This document shows positions 11,880 through 22,700 of a DNA stretch of 64,000 nucleotides, in pieces (positions within the stretch are counted from its first letter, which is position 1; each line of letters begins with the position of its first letter). The translations under genes and the position numbers were made by a program. Below the pieces are notes generated by a model. The model was not told the origin of the DNA. It ran no database searches and worked only from the letters and a program-made list of their open reading frames with translations. The stretch spans positions 165,416,001-165,480,000 of the forward strand of contig JBITNC010000001.1 of NCBI GenBank assembly GCA_050084985.1. Direction: 5' to 3'. The DNA comes from Nageia nagi (Eukaryota; Pinophyta).

Positions 11880-13080
11880 ACCTCCAATGGCTGAATTTTT
11901 GCATACTCACAGCAAATCGAGTCTCCTACACTCCCAACATCTCACATACAACTTTAGATTTTAGTAAATAGTAGCAAATTATTCCAACATTTCCTTCTTA
12001 GGCCTCCATGGTGCAGATACCATAGTGAAATTGAGTAAATAACAAAAAATTGACTCTCCTCCTTAATCTCCTTTGTGTAGTGATTCAAAGCTCCAATTTT
12101 CTCAACAAATTCAATCCAGAGTGTTCAATGACCTTGTAAATTATTAGTTCTTGAACTTCATGATGAAAATATATCAATACATAAGAGTAAGTGTCACTTA
12201 TGGTGTAGATACAATCTGCAATTAGCCTCAACAAGCCATCATTTATCCTCAAATGGCCTTAAAATGCAATAAAGTGTCCCAAAAATCCTATAAGACTATA
12301 ACATTTGGCTTAAAGTGAACTCAAATTACCAAACAAACCTCAAAACAATCCATAGTATGCCATGTTCTTCTCAATATGGCTTCAAAATATAGAACAAACT
12401 CAAAAATTGCCTTTAGTATATAGTACAAACCTCCATGAATGCTCTAATATGTCAATATCCTCTTCAAGAAGGTCCTGATATGCAAAGAAAATCTCAGAAA
12501 TATCTTTAATATACCAATGTTTGACTCATAATTTTCTTCAAATGCAAAGTAGACCTCAAAAATACCCCCAGTATGCCAATGTCTACCATCAAGGGGACCC
12601 AAAATGTAAGATGGATCTCAGCAATACCTCTAGAATACTGAAATCTAGCTTAAGTTGCCCTAGAATGCCAATGTTTAGCTCCAAATGAGCTCAAAATCAC
12701 TACACAATCCCTTATTCCTCCTTCAAACTCATATTCACTAAAAATAAACTTCAAATTTGATATAAAAAATGCAAAATTTTCTAAAATGTACATTATCAAG
12801 ATGGAAAATTCTCCTTGAGTTCTCAAAATTCAAAATTATGGCCAAGAAGAACCCAAAAACTTGCCAAAATGTGGGATCCATCCCTCGAAAATACCAATGT
12901 CTCACTCCTAGTGTCTAGATCCAACAAATGCTCCTTAAAAATGACCACAATGATCTCAGGTCAATTCCACTATGATTCTAACTCCAGATCTTCCAGCAGG
13001 ATGATAAGATCTCTTCAACAACTCCTTCTTACCCAACAAAAAAGGGCAAGATCTACTAAGCAAATGTCACTATGACTCCA
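11880..13080. repeat. 1.2-kb repeat R1, copy 1
   Basis: This stretch aligns by eye with 49,420-50,720 in the same orientation. Shared landmarks include CCTACACTCCCA..TCTCAC near the left end and CAACAACTC..TCTTACCCAACA near the right end. Between them are many diverged short sub-repeats of the type CCAATGTCTAxCTCCAAATG..CTCAAAATGCA at roughly 60-80-bp spacing. It is probably an LTR or leader of a Ty3 family. Short frames in it are not genes. Confidence 0.7.
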
Positions 13081-13969
13081 ATAAAATATTCACATGAACT
13101 AATACAAAAATGAATTTTGTAATCTCTTTCAAAAGAAACTTCTTTAATAAATCTTCAGCATTTCCACTTTCAATCATTTTTTCTAAGGCAAGTAGATGTG
13201 ATTTCCTTCAACCATCCTTAAATGTATACACATGTATGCAAATCTATGAATTAATATTCTTGGCTATGACCTCATCAATTGATGAAGAGATAAATCAAGA
13301 GCGTTTAATTAACTCCAACTCCTCTTTCTCAAAAATAGCCAAATATTTTGTAATTTCCCACACATTAGGCTCTAACCAATGTGAATGGGGGAAACGATGC
13401 ATTCCTACAAATTGTAACTAATATTCACATGAAAGAAAATCTGAAATTGGTTTACTTGTTTGTAAAATTTTGAAAACAATTGCAAATTATAAAGTTTTTG
13501 CTCATACATTACTCTGCATTACTTTCCCAAATAGTTGATTAAGTGTCCCACCTTTCTTTTTAAGTGTTTTCCTCCTTTGCATCTCATTCTCATACTCTTA
13601 TTCATGTATTTTGTGAAGGTACTATGTCTTGTCTTTCCACTTAACAGTTGTCACTCTTTTTCCATCGGGCTGAAGTACACTTTCATATACTTCCTCTTCA
13701 TATTTTTGGAGTGTATCCTTCTTCAATTGTAATGTATGAACTTTTCCTGTTTTCCATGTACAAAATTTACATTTAACTTATGTTATTGTATCACCAAGTA
13801 TTGGTTGTATTGGTTCAACCCAAGGAAACCATGCACCCCATTCTTCCTGAAATGACATGTTCATAGCCTATTGGCTTTTACATTTATTTTATAACCTTCT
13901 AGACAATTTAACCCCAAGCACTCTTTGGTCATTTGGAGTAACTTTATATTAAAATTAAGTATGCAATAT
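13081..13969. other. No gene recognised
   Basis: AT-rich sequence. Open frames of up to about 100 codons (such as 13110-13421) show no conserved motif. Confidence 0.4.
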
Positions 13970-14570
13970 TTAAGAAAATGTACAATAAAAATAAGATCTT
14001 AGAGCATCAATGTATCAAAAAACACCCTCATTTAGTGGAAGTGGTTGGGATCATTGAGTTGGCTCTTGATCATTAGAAGATGATTCCAACATAGGCATTT
14101 TAATATCAATGAATTCAAGATTTTGATTTCCTATATATTTTGATTTAGGATAAATTAAAATATGATCTAAAATAATAATTGCAACATGAAAAATATGTAT
14201 AACAAAAATCTTAAGAGTACTAATGCATCAAAAAATACCTTGAATTTCATGACATAGTTGAGTTGGTTGAGATGTAAACTCTTCATTAGAAGCATATTCA
14301 ATGAAGGCATTTCGGGATCAAAGGATATCAAATTTTAATTTTTTTCAATAAGAATAAAATGAACTTAGTTTACAACTGCAACAAAATATATATATACCAA
14401 AAATAAGATCTTAGAGCACCAATGCATCAAAAGGTACCTTGAACTTGTCGTTGTGTTTGAATTAGTCGAGCTGGCACTTTGGAGTGATCTTTCTTTCCAA
14501 AATATGAGTGTATGCCTTGCTTTTTCACATTGGTTATCTTTTGCAAACATTGTTCTTTATTATTATAATT
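13970..14570 (-). repeat. Three diverged modules of about 200 bp with intron-like borders
   Basis: Three copies share a block that on the plus strand reads AAAATAAGATCTTAGAGCAC followed by CAATGCATCAAAA(A/G)(G/A)TACC. Read on the minus strand, each block begins with a donor-like GTACCTTTTGATGCATTGG or GTATTTTTTGATGCATTAG. Two are followed by T-rich sequence ending in an acceptor-like TTGCAG or ATTTTAG. Short open segments separate the blocks. This could be a duplicated exon-intron unit of a decayed gene or a simple tandem repeat. Confidence 0.4.
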
Positions 14571-15289
14571 AAAATTGCTTGTTGAATCCATCTAAATCAA
14601 TTCCAAATATTAAGTACAATTAAAATTTAGAGTCTAATTATTAGAAAGCAAATTTTGAAGATGTCTCTAAAAAAAATTGAAATTAGAAAAATACATGCAA
14701 CCAAAAAAATCATATATTTCATAATTGCACGATCTGTTTACTATGTTAAACCTAACGACTCATTTATTTTGTAATTGGGTGATTTGTTTACATTATTGAA
14801 CCTGATAACTTGTTTACACTCTATCGAACATGATGATGCCTCTTCTGAACCAATGAACTTGATGAATCGTTTCCTCTATTTTTGATGAGTCACTTCTTTT
14901 GAAGATAACGAATCGTCCAAACAAATCACTTTTATGAAACTAACAAATTGCTTTGCATATCAAAAAAGTGTGCAATTTGCAATGTGCTTTGCAATATGTT
15001 ATTTGGAACTTTGGATGTTGATGTCACTCTAATGTGTGTATATACCAGATACTAGGGGCAATTTAGTTGGTGGATCTAATGTTTATTTATAATTTCAAGG
15101 CTAAAGAAGGAAAACATATTTCAAGGACGGGGCTAATTATTTCAAATATCGTAAAGTACATGTATATGGGTCGACTATATTATCCTTGATATTGACAAAT
15201 ATATTAAAGTTTGGGTGACTAAATACCAAGGTGAAACACCATGAATTCACAAGAACCAAAGTCAGAAGTCTGAAATTGTTGCCATTTTT
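14571..15289. other. No gene recognised
   Basis: AT-rich sequence with no conserved frame. Several near-repeats of GATGA(A)TCGTTT and TTGTTTAC at 14,740-14,950 are too irregular to define a unit. Confidence 0.35.
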
Positions 15290-15904
15290 TGATGCATTTC
15301 CCTAATGTTTTTCTTTGGTCATGAACTTGATCTTTAGTTATTCTAGTCTTGAGAACTAGAGGTTGCATCAAGTTGCATTTTCTATTACTACAAAATAACT
15401 CTAGTAGAGAGTAGAAAAAAAAAAAGATGAATCTATAAGTGCATGTAAAATTCATTTTGAGAGGAGTGAATTTGAGAGAGATTATTGTAAGTGAGAATTA
15501 TTTGCAAATGAAGAGGAAGGTACAACAATTTTGGATGTAAGTTTGCTCCCTTCATTCTTTTACTAATTAATTTAAGGGATTTAGGTATTTTCTATCGATG
15601 ATCAAGTGAATCACATTACATTTTTGTCTTCTCTTATTTGTATGATTATTTTACTTAATTTTCTTCTATGAATAGACTAGATTAATTTGCTAAAACTATA
15701 TTTTTATATAATAAATCCTATCTAATAGATCGATTATATTTCGATTAAATTTCCACCAAACCAACTAGGAAGAATCAATCGATCAATTTCCTTGATTGGT
15801 CACTAGCAAACTAATTAGCTTTGTTGGTCAGGCTTGTGCATACCGATTGCGAAATAGAAAGTTGTTTTTATGCTTAACCAAATATTTAGGCTCCATCTTC
15901 AACA
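15290..15904 (-). repeat. 3' LTR of copia element I, partly inverted
   Basis: The part 15,770-15,904 matches the high end of the 5' LTR (20,370-20,510) in the same orientation and ends in the same CCATCTTCAACA. The part from about 15,290 to 15,726 matches 19,863-20,300 in the opposite orientation. For example, TATAAGTGCATGTAAAATTC is the reverse complement of the 5' LTR's CATGCACTTATAG region. So the distal part of this LTR is flipped, or a second LTR lies in opposite orientation. A polypurine stretch (minus strand CAAGTAGAAGAT) precedes the LTR start. Confidence 0.6.
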
Positions 15905-16099
15905 ATCTTCTACTTGGAGATTGATTCATTGAAACTCCTCCATCCCTTGACTAGATATTTTATTACTCAAGACCAACCAAAATTGAGAAAAAGCCAAATT
16001 TCTCCCTAGTTACCACTTTATTAACATATCTATAGTATTTTTGGTTGGTGTTTATCTTTCCAGGCTTCAATGATCCATCTTTGAATATTGACTATATAA

Positions 16100-16540
16100 A
16101 GTGATACCTGCATTTAATGTGATTTGTCTTTTAATGAAAAATTGAATTCTTTGTGAGATGAATAATAGTTTGACTATCACTCCATAATCTACTATCCTCC
16201 TACTCTTTATCCAATTCATTCATCAATCTTTGTAACCATATAATTTCCTCTCTAGCCTTTGTAACATCCACATACTCTACCTTTGTGGTTGAAAGAGAAA
16301 GAACCTATTTTAGCTTTGAAATCCAACTAAATACTATTCTTCATATAGTGAAAATACAACTTGTTCTTCTTCCACCATCAACATCACCTACCATCTTTGA
16401 ATCAACATATGCTGCCAAGCTAGTGTTAGAACCTTCAAAACAAAAAGACTGAGTATTTGTACCTCTCAAATACCTAAAAATACATTTCACTACTTCCCAA
16501 TGTTCTTTACTTATAGTTTTCATAAACTTTCTCACAACTC
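16100..16540 (-). pseudogene. Copia RNase H relic (element I)
   Basis: The minus-strand stretch 16341-16535 contains HWEVVKCIFRYLRGT, then AAYVDSKMVGDVDGGRRTS. This is the C-terminal pol block of Ty1/copia, where W-x-x-x-K-x-I-x-R-Y-L-x-G-T is followed by Y-x-D-x-D-W-A-G-D. The second block has lost the usual D-W-A. RNase H degrades the RNA strand during reverse transcription. It is the last coding domain before the 3' LTR, as expected. Confidence 0.8.
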
Positions 16541-16699
16541 ACATTATATGGGTTATATTTGGTATTGCACAAACCATAAAATACATCATACTACCAACCA
16601 CAAATGTATAAGGAACTTTTTTCACGTGATCTATCTCCATCTATATATTGGGAAACAAATCCTTAGTTAGTTTTAAGTGTTTAGTCAAATGTGTATTTG

Positions 16700-17510
16700 C
16701 CAATTTTGTATCTTGCATGTTAAACCTCTTCAACACCTTCTTAATGTACTCTCCTTGAGATAACTTCAACTTGTGATTTTTTCAATATCTTGTAATTCTG
16801 ATGCCAAATATTTTCTTTGCTTGTCCTAAATCCTTTATAGAAAAATAACTTGCCAATTTTCTTTTGAGCTCATCAACATATTGCATGTTAGATCCTACAA
16901 CAAGCATGTCATCTGCATACAACAATAATATAATATAATTACCACTATCTATTTTTATGAAATATACATAATGGTCTAAATGAAATCTCATAAACTCTTG
17001 TTCCTTCATAAACTTATCAAATTTCAAGTAACATTTCCTTGGAACTTTCTTAAGGCCATACAAGCTCTTCTTCAACCTACAAATAAGATTTTCCTTACCC
17101 TTGACTTCATACCCTTCTGGTTGATACATGTAGATTTTATCATCCAAATCACCATGGAAAAAATTTTCTTAACATCTAATTGGTCAATATGAAAATCCCC
17201 TATTTACACTATGCTTAGTATAGTCCTAATGAAAATCATCTTAACAACCAAAGAAAATATTTCTTCAAAATCTATACTTTTCTTTTATACAAATCCTGTC
17301 ACCATTAGTCTTGCCTTATATCATTTTTGGCCTCCAACTTCCTCCTTCACCTTGTATAGCCACTTGTTATGTAAATATTTATTACCTATAGGTAACTTAA
17401 CCAAATCTCAAGTTTCGTTTTGCATTAAGGGGTCCATCTCCTCATTCATGTCAAGCTCCCACTTCTTCCTAATTTTCACTTGCATAGATTCTTTTAATTT
17501 TTTTTAGCTT
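16700..17510 (-). pseudogene. Copia reverse transcriptase relic (element I)
   Basis: The minus-strand stretch 16782-17147 carries YMYQPEGYEVKGKENLICR, LKKSLYGLKKVPRKCY and the active site LLLYADDMLVVG, all diagnostic of Ty1/copia RT. Upstream, at 17,340-17,460 in another frame, the N-terminal block reads ETWDLVKLPIGNKYLHNKWL. At least one frameshift and several stops separate the parts. The YADD catalytic motif itself is preserved. Confidence 0.88.
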
Positions 17511-17639
17511 ACTGATATCAACATACAAAATATAATAAAGTGTGGGGGAATAATTATCGAGTGGTCTACTTACCTTTGTATATCTTCTAACAACACTTGG
17601 TGGAGTTTGTGCTTCTTGATGTTGAAGATTTTCATGAAC

Positions 17640-18490
17640 CTTAGGTATATTCTTTTCATTGATCTCATTAAGTACAATATACTTGGAATCATCCTTCTCT
17701 TCCTACAACATGTCTTTATATTTAGCCTTTTCATTGAACACCGCATTACTACTCTTGATGATTATATAGTTATCATAATCCCATAACCTATAGCCTAAAC
17801 CATCCACTCCATATCTAATGAAAATACACCTCTTAGATTTAGAATCTACTTTTTTCCTATTTTCCTTATCAACATGCACATAATCCTCACACTCAAAAGT
17901 ATTAAGAAAGGAATAATACATAGTTTTACCTATCCAAGCCTCTTCTAGAATAGCACCATCTAAAGCACTTGATATTAATCAAATTAACAATGATATCAAC
18001 AACATTAGCCCACAATTGTAAAACCAAACCTACATGCAATCTCATGCACCTTGCATGCTTCATAATAGTCATGTTCATACTCTCAAAAAACCCATTCTCA
18101 TGAGTTGTTCTTGGAGTCATTCTAATCCTTCAAATTCCATTCAATGAACAATAGCTTTCAAATTCCTTATTCTAATACTCTCCTCTATTATTCAATTTGA
18201 AAAATGTATCATTGTCAATCAAGTCTTTCCACTTCTTATGTGTTCCAAATATATCAGATCTCCTTTAGTGTAATAAACCCAAGTCTTCCTAATTTCATTA
18301 TCTATGAAATTCATATAATAGGAAGAGCCACCAAGAGAAGTTACTTGAGTTGGGCCCCAAATATTTATCTGCACAAGCTCTAATTTACCCTTCTTTTCTT
18401 TTTTAATCTTGATAAATTTGAATCTCTTTTTCTTTCCAAAGATATAGTCTTCAAAAAAAACCCAAATCAACCTTTTCAAATTTAGCAACA
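17640..18490 (-). pseudogene. Copia integrase relic (element I)
   Basis: Pieces in minus-strand order are 18219-18490 (GKLELVQINIWGPTQVTS and YYMNFIDNEIRKTWVY, the first-Asp region), 17926-18120 (TPRTTHENGFFESMNMTIM, matching the T-P-x-x-x-x-x-N-G-x-x-E block with the catalytic Glu) and 17703-17921 (FLNTFECEDYVHVDKENRKK onward, the C-terminal domain). Stops and frameshifts between them make it inactive. The order integrase-RT is diagnostic of copia as opposed to Ty3. Confidence 0.82.
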
Positions 18491-18990
18491 AGTACCTTGA
18501 GCAAAAACTTTGCATATGTTTCTCAGTCATGTGCCCAAGCCTATGAAGCCACAAAGATGCATCCTTGCCTATAGAAACTAAGTCCATGGAGTAGTTAGAT
18601 GTGCTAGTAAGAAAATACAATGTGCCAATCATCTTACCTCTTGTTACTACTATGGAACCCTTAATAACCTTCCATGCATGATTACCAAATGCAACTATGT
18701 AACCCTTACCATCAAGATTTTCTACTAAAATTAGGTTTCTCTTCAAATCAGTTATACACCTTGCTTCCTTGAGCATCAACTAATTCCCATTGGATAATTT
18801 GATCAAAATTTACCCATTTCCACAATCTTGCATGAGTTATCTTGCCAAATAAAACCTATCCAAATTCAAATTGAATATAATCTATAAAGTATTTTCTATG
18901 AGAAGTAGCCTAAAAGGAGGCATCAAAATCAATAATCCAATATTTAGTATTCTTATCTAAAGATAAAATCAATGCATCATGCAAAACCTC
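18491..18990 (-). pseudogene. Copia protease and GAG-pre-integrase relic (element I)
   Basis: Around 18,930-18,960 the minus strand reads KYWIIDFDASF, the copia protease active site, which normally is W-x-x-D-S-G-A-S; here S-G has become F-D. Downstream, 18500-18779 carries ARCITDLKRNLILVENLDG and then WLHRLGHMTEKHMQ, the His-containing start of the integrase zinc-binding region. Both belong to the same polyprotein as the neighbouring gag and integrase. Confidence 0.8.
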
Positions 18991-19049
18991 ACCAACAATA
19001 TTTTCTTCCTGATTATTACTTTTTTTCTCATTACCTTCTTTTCTATCTC

Positions 19050-19811
19050 CTTTTTTAGACTAACAATCTTTCTTCAAGTGTCTTTTCTTCATACAACACC
19101 AATATTCCAATTTACCTTTTCCTTTAGACTTGGATCAACCCTTTGATCTCCAATGGTTTGGATTTTTGTCTCTCTCCCTTTGCCTTAACCTATTCTCAAC
19201 AATCAAAATACATGATGTTCCAACCATGGTTTTCTATCACATATCTTTGTTTAAGTATAATTCCCACAACATCATCAAACTTTAACTTGCTAAAAGCTAA
19301 AGCATAATTGCTCACAACTATAACCAAGTTATTTTAGCTTTTTGACAATGAACACAAATCAATAAAGCCCTAATTACATCATCAAAATCTATATCCACAA
19401 AATTCAATTGATTAGTAGTCACATTAAATTCATGATCGGTAACAAACCCACCTTCAACCATTTTTATATTAAATAAGCATTTCATGAGAAATATATTATT
19501 CAAAGTTGGGGGTTTTTCATACAACTTGGCCAAAGTCTCCATAAGGGTTTTGGCTATCTTTTCTTTGGATATATTTAACGTGATTGTGGCTCCTAGGTAT
19601 AACCTTACCATACCTAATGTCCTTCTATTGAGAAGTTCCCACTATTCATCTGACATAGCCACCAATTTCTTTGTCTTTCAAACCAATGGAAGAAAAAGAT
19701 CCTTTCGATACAAATAATCCTCCATCTATATCTTCCAAAGTTGAAATTCTGGCCATTGAATTTCTCAACCCTAAACTTCCCTTCTTTTACCATTGCTTCC
19801 ACTCGATCCAA
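19050..19811 (-). pseudogene. Copia gag relic (element I)
   Basis: On the minus strand the N-terminal piece 19614-19811 carries FRVEKFNGQNFNFGRY, matching the copia Gag start F-x-G-x-N-F-x-x-W. The stretch 19318-19611 covers the middle (UBN2-type) region, with LYEKPPTLNNIFLMKCLFNI. A zinc-knuckle-like segment with CYWC..RHLKKDC lies near 19,070-19,110. Frames change between them. It lies directly inside the 5' LTR that starts at 19,863. Confidence 0.78.
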
Positions 19812-19862
19812 AAACTCTCCTTTCTATCTAGTACCCAACAAAACAAACTCTTTGAAACTAAT

Positions 19863-20510
19863 TGTTAGGATATACTATTTAAAAATATAGTTTGAGAAAC
19901 TCAATCTACTCTACTTGTAGCAGAATAATCAACAATAATATCTCATAAATAAGAGAAGACAAAGATATAAGATAGTTCACTAGATGTGGGTTATATCCAC
20001 TAAGAGATATTTAGTCCTTGGTATTACCAGTCCAAGCTATGAAGGAAGAAAACCTACAACTAACATCATTGTATCTTCCTCTTCAATTTTACAAAGACTT
20101 TTCCCTTACAATAGTCTCTCTCACAATTTACACTCCTCTTACAACATTTCTTTGCCATGAATTCTACAAACATTTCACATGCACTTATAGATTCATCCTT
20201 TTCTATTTTTCTAATCTCTATTGGAGTAATTTCACAATATCAAAAAATGCCACAACATGTAAGCTTTAATTCTCAAGGCTAGAATAAACAAAAACTAAGT
20301 TTGAAAACTTAACATAGAATGCTTGTGTCTTTGGTTTGCGATTGACCACTAACAAATAGTTTGTCTTTCAAGTCTGTTATCACTAGATTGATTAGTGTGA
20401 TCATTATTTAGTTGGTTGATTGGTTCTATTGGTCGAGCCTATGCATATCAATTACAAAATAGAGAGCTATTTTTTATACTTAGCCAAATAATCAAGATCC
20501 ATCTTCAACA
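19863..20510 (-). repeat. 5' LTR of copia element I
   Basis: In plus coordinates it begins TGTTAGGATATAC and ends CCATCTTCAACA, giving 648 bp with TG..CA ends. Its high end matches the retained part of the 3' LTR at 15,770-15,904 in direct orientation. A minus-strand TATA-like AGTATAAAAAATAG lies at about 20,469-20,482. Flanking duplications cannot be compared because the other LTR is rearranged. Confidence 0.75.
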
Positions 20511-21479
20511 CAAATGATCTTAATATTTCTTTTCTACCATTTTCCATTACTTGCTCAAACATATCACTACACCAAGATTGGGCTTCAATGATGGTGAATT
20601 TATGATGGTTCCCTAATGATTTAAAAATGTCATTTTATACTACAATAAATGATATTTTTGGCAGGCAATTTAGAACCACAATTTTATGAACATATATAAG
20701 GTGACTTTTTAAGGTGATAATAAACCACCCTAAACTGTAATACAACAATAGTTAAAAAGCACTGTAAATGTTACCTACCTTCAAAAAGGAAAAAAAAATT
20801 GGGTGAGCACATTTCAAAAATTTGGTAGCCTGCCAAAAATTTGTTTGGCGCTTCCCACTTCCCATGACAAAGCTCACTCCAACTTCCCCTCCCCACAATA
20901 AAGCACCAAGAGAGATAGCTTACCCCTCTAGCCAAGCGACAAACCAAGGAACACATCTATCACCATTTCCTACAAATTGGTTAGGGCACTAAGTCGTAAA
21001 TAGTATTATTAATTTAGTCTTAGCACAACTAAGAAGGTCAACCATACATATATTATGTTAATCTGCAAAAAATAGGAGGAAAAGAGGGTGAGGAAGGTAG
21101 ATGTCTCCATCACCATATTGGTCAATGTAAAAAGTCATAACATTATCTTTTGCTTCATATAAACACCCAACACAACCATATAGTGTACTATTGTTGGTGT
21201 AATATGATAATAATCAATCATGAAACTATAGTAAACCCTTCAAATTCGAGGAAAATAGGGTGACAAAGGCATGAAGCACAAGATGTATGACTCCATCACC
21301 ATATTGGTCAAGGTATGAAGCAAACAAACCCTTATTTTGTCCACACCTCATTTTGCATACATGTTTAGTGGGGTTGTTATCACAGTTTCATGCAAAAGAA
21401 ACTCACATCTAGTTATTTTTCCATGTCCCATTTTATTCAAACAAAACCCTTGCCATCTTAATGCTCCCACATTTTGCAC
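20511..21479. other. Intergenic, no gene recognised
   Basis: A CACTACACCAAGA sequence near 20,570 resembles the terminal repeat of CACTA transposons, but no matching inverted end was found. Two near-copies of CCATCACCATATTGGTCAA (about 21,110 and 21,295) mark a diverged repeat of roughly 185 bp. No coding frame is convincing. Confidence 0.4.
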
Positions 21480-21718
21480 ACATGTTTATATATGATATGA
21501 AATGATCCAAATGCACCATATATATAATATGAAATTATCTAAGTACTCCATTTGATATGAAATGAACCAAGTGCACCATATATATGATATACAATATTCT
21601 AAAAACTAGTTCAAAAGTGGTAAGTTGGCCAAAAAATGTTTGTAATACTTAGCCAAACACAAAAAAAATTATGGTTCCCAAGTGGATGTCATGTTGTATT
21701 ATACAAAATGATGAGATA
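21480..21718. repeat. Local tandem repeat, left flank of element E
   Basis: This is one unit of the repeat that continues at 39,960-40,720. Shared blocks include AAGTGGTAAGTTGG, TTGTAATACTTAGCCAAACA and GTGGATGTCATGTTGTAT. Its interruption by element E shows the pre-insertion site lay within a tandem array. Confidence 0.75.
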
Positions 21719-21723
21719 AAAAT

Positions 21724-22700
21724 TGTAGACCTCAAATTGTGAATAATATTAATAAACACAATTAAATAAGTGATCTACAATATACAACTGAATAGACTAT
21801 ATACATCGCATCATATTACAACAAATATACATGAAATACATGAACCTAATATGGAGTGTGTACAATCCTTGAGAAATAAGTAAAAATAAATCTTCGAAGG
21901 ATTGGAATCGAATTTGAAACGAGCTCATGACATCTTCATAGGTATGAAGCAATGAGTCGACCACCAAAATCTAGAACTCTCAATCTAGAAGGAGCACGTC
22001 ACTACTAGCATAGAAGTAAAACATCTTTGACTGCATGGAAAGTGTCAAATTATGATGTGCACCAAAGATAAAAAGTCTAGAGCTCAAAGTATAAAAAATT
22101 CTCATGATAGGTGGCATCCAAAGATATTAAAAAGGTATTGTCCTAGAAAGTAGGATTCACATAGAGACGCTCTTCTCATATAAGGACTCTGATTTTTGGC
22201 TTGATTACCTAAAGCAACATGAGAAAAGGGCAATGCAAAACCAAAAAGGGAAAGACAACATATCATACTCAGCACATCGATCGAAAAAGAGAAGTCCATT
22301 TTAGTATTGAAAATTTTCTTTTCTTCTCTAAACTTCTTTGGATTATGCAATTTCAATGCTTTTCATTTCATATCCAAAGAAGGGCAAAATTTAGACACCT
22401 AAAAATGATTTATTATTTATTTAATAAATCATATTTAGACTTAATGCAATATTACATATATCAAGATAAATTTGATATTACAATGCAATGCCATGTGTTA
22501 TATTAAATGCTATATCATTTATCATGGTTTATATTTTATAGTATCTTGAATATAATAAAATTTATATTATTGTGAGAGGTCAACCTTCACTCCTTTCTAT
22601 ATTTTTGCAGGCTATATAAATAGGAGGAATAGGTTGATCTTCATAGATCGAAACTCTTTGATATGATAAAAACGTTGATAAGTGGTTGTTGACTGTAATA
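21724..22700 (-). repeat. 3' LTR of element E with internal inversion
   Basis: The segment 21,724-22,126 matches the 5' LTR (39,236-39,640) in direct orientation. The rest of the LTR is present at 22,390-22,700 but reversed, and is preceded by AAAGAAGGGCAAAA, a polypurine tract in plus orientation. The simplest reading is inversion of about 574 bp (22,127-22,700) covering the inner LTR part, the polypurine tract and about 260 bp of 3' region. The alternative is insertion of a related plus-strand fragment. Confidence 0.65.

Noticed and set aside
20565-20580. CACTACACCAAGA as an end of a CACTA transposon
   Set aside because: No inverted partner, subterminal repeats or transposase within the neighbouring kilobases.
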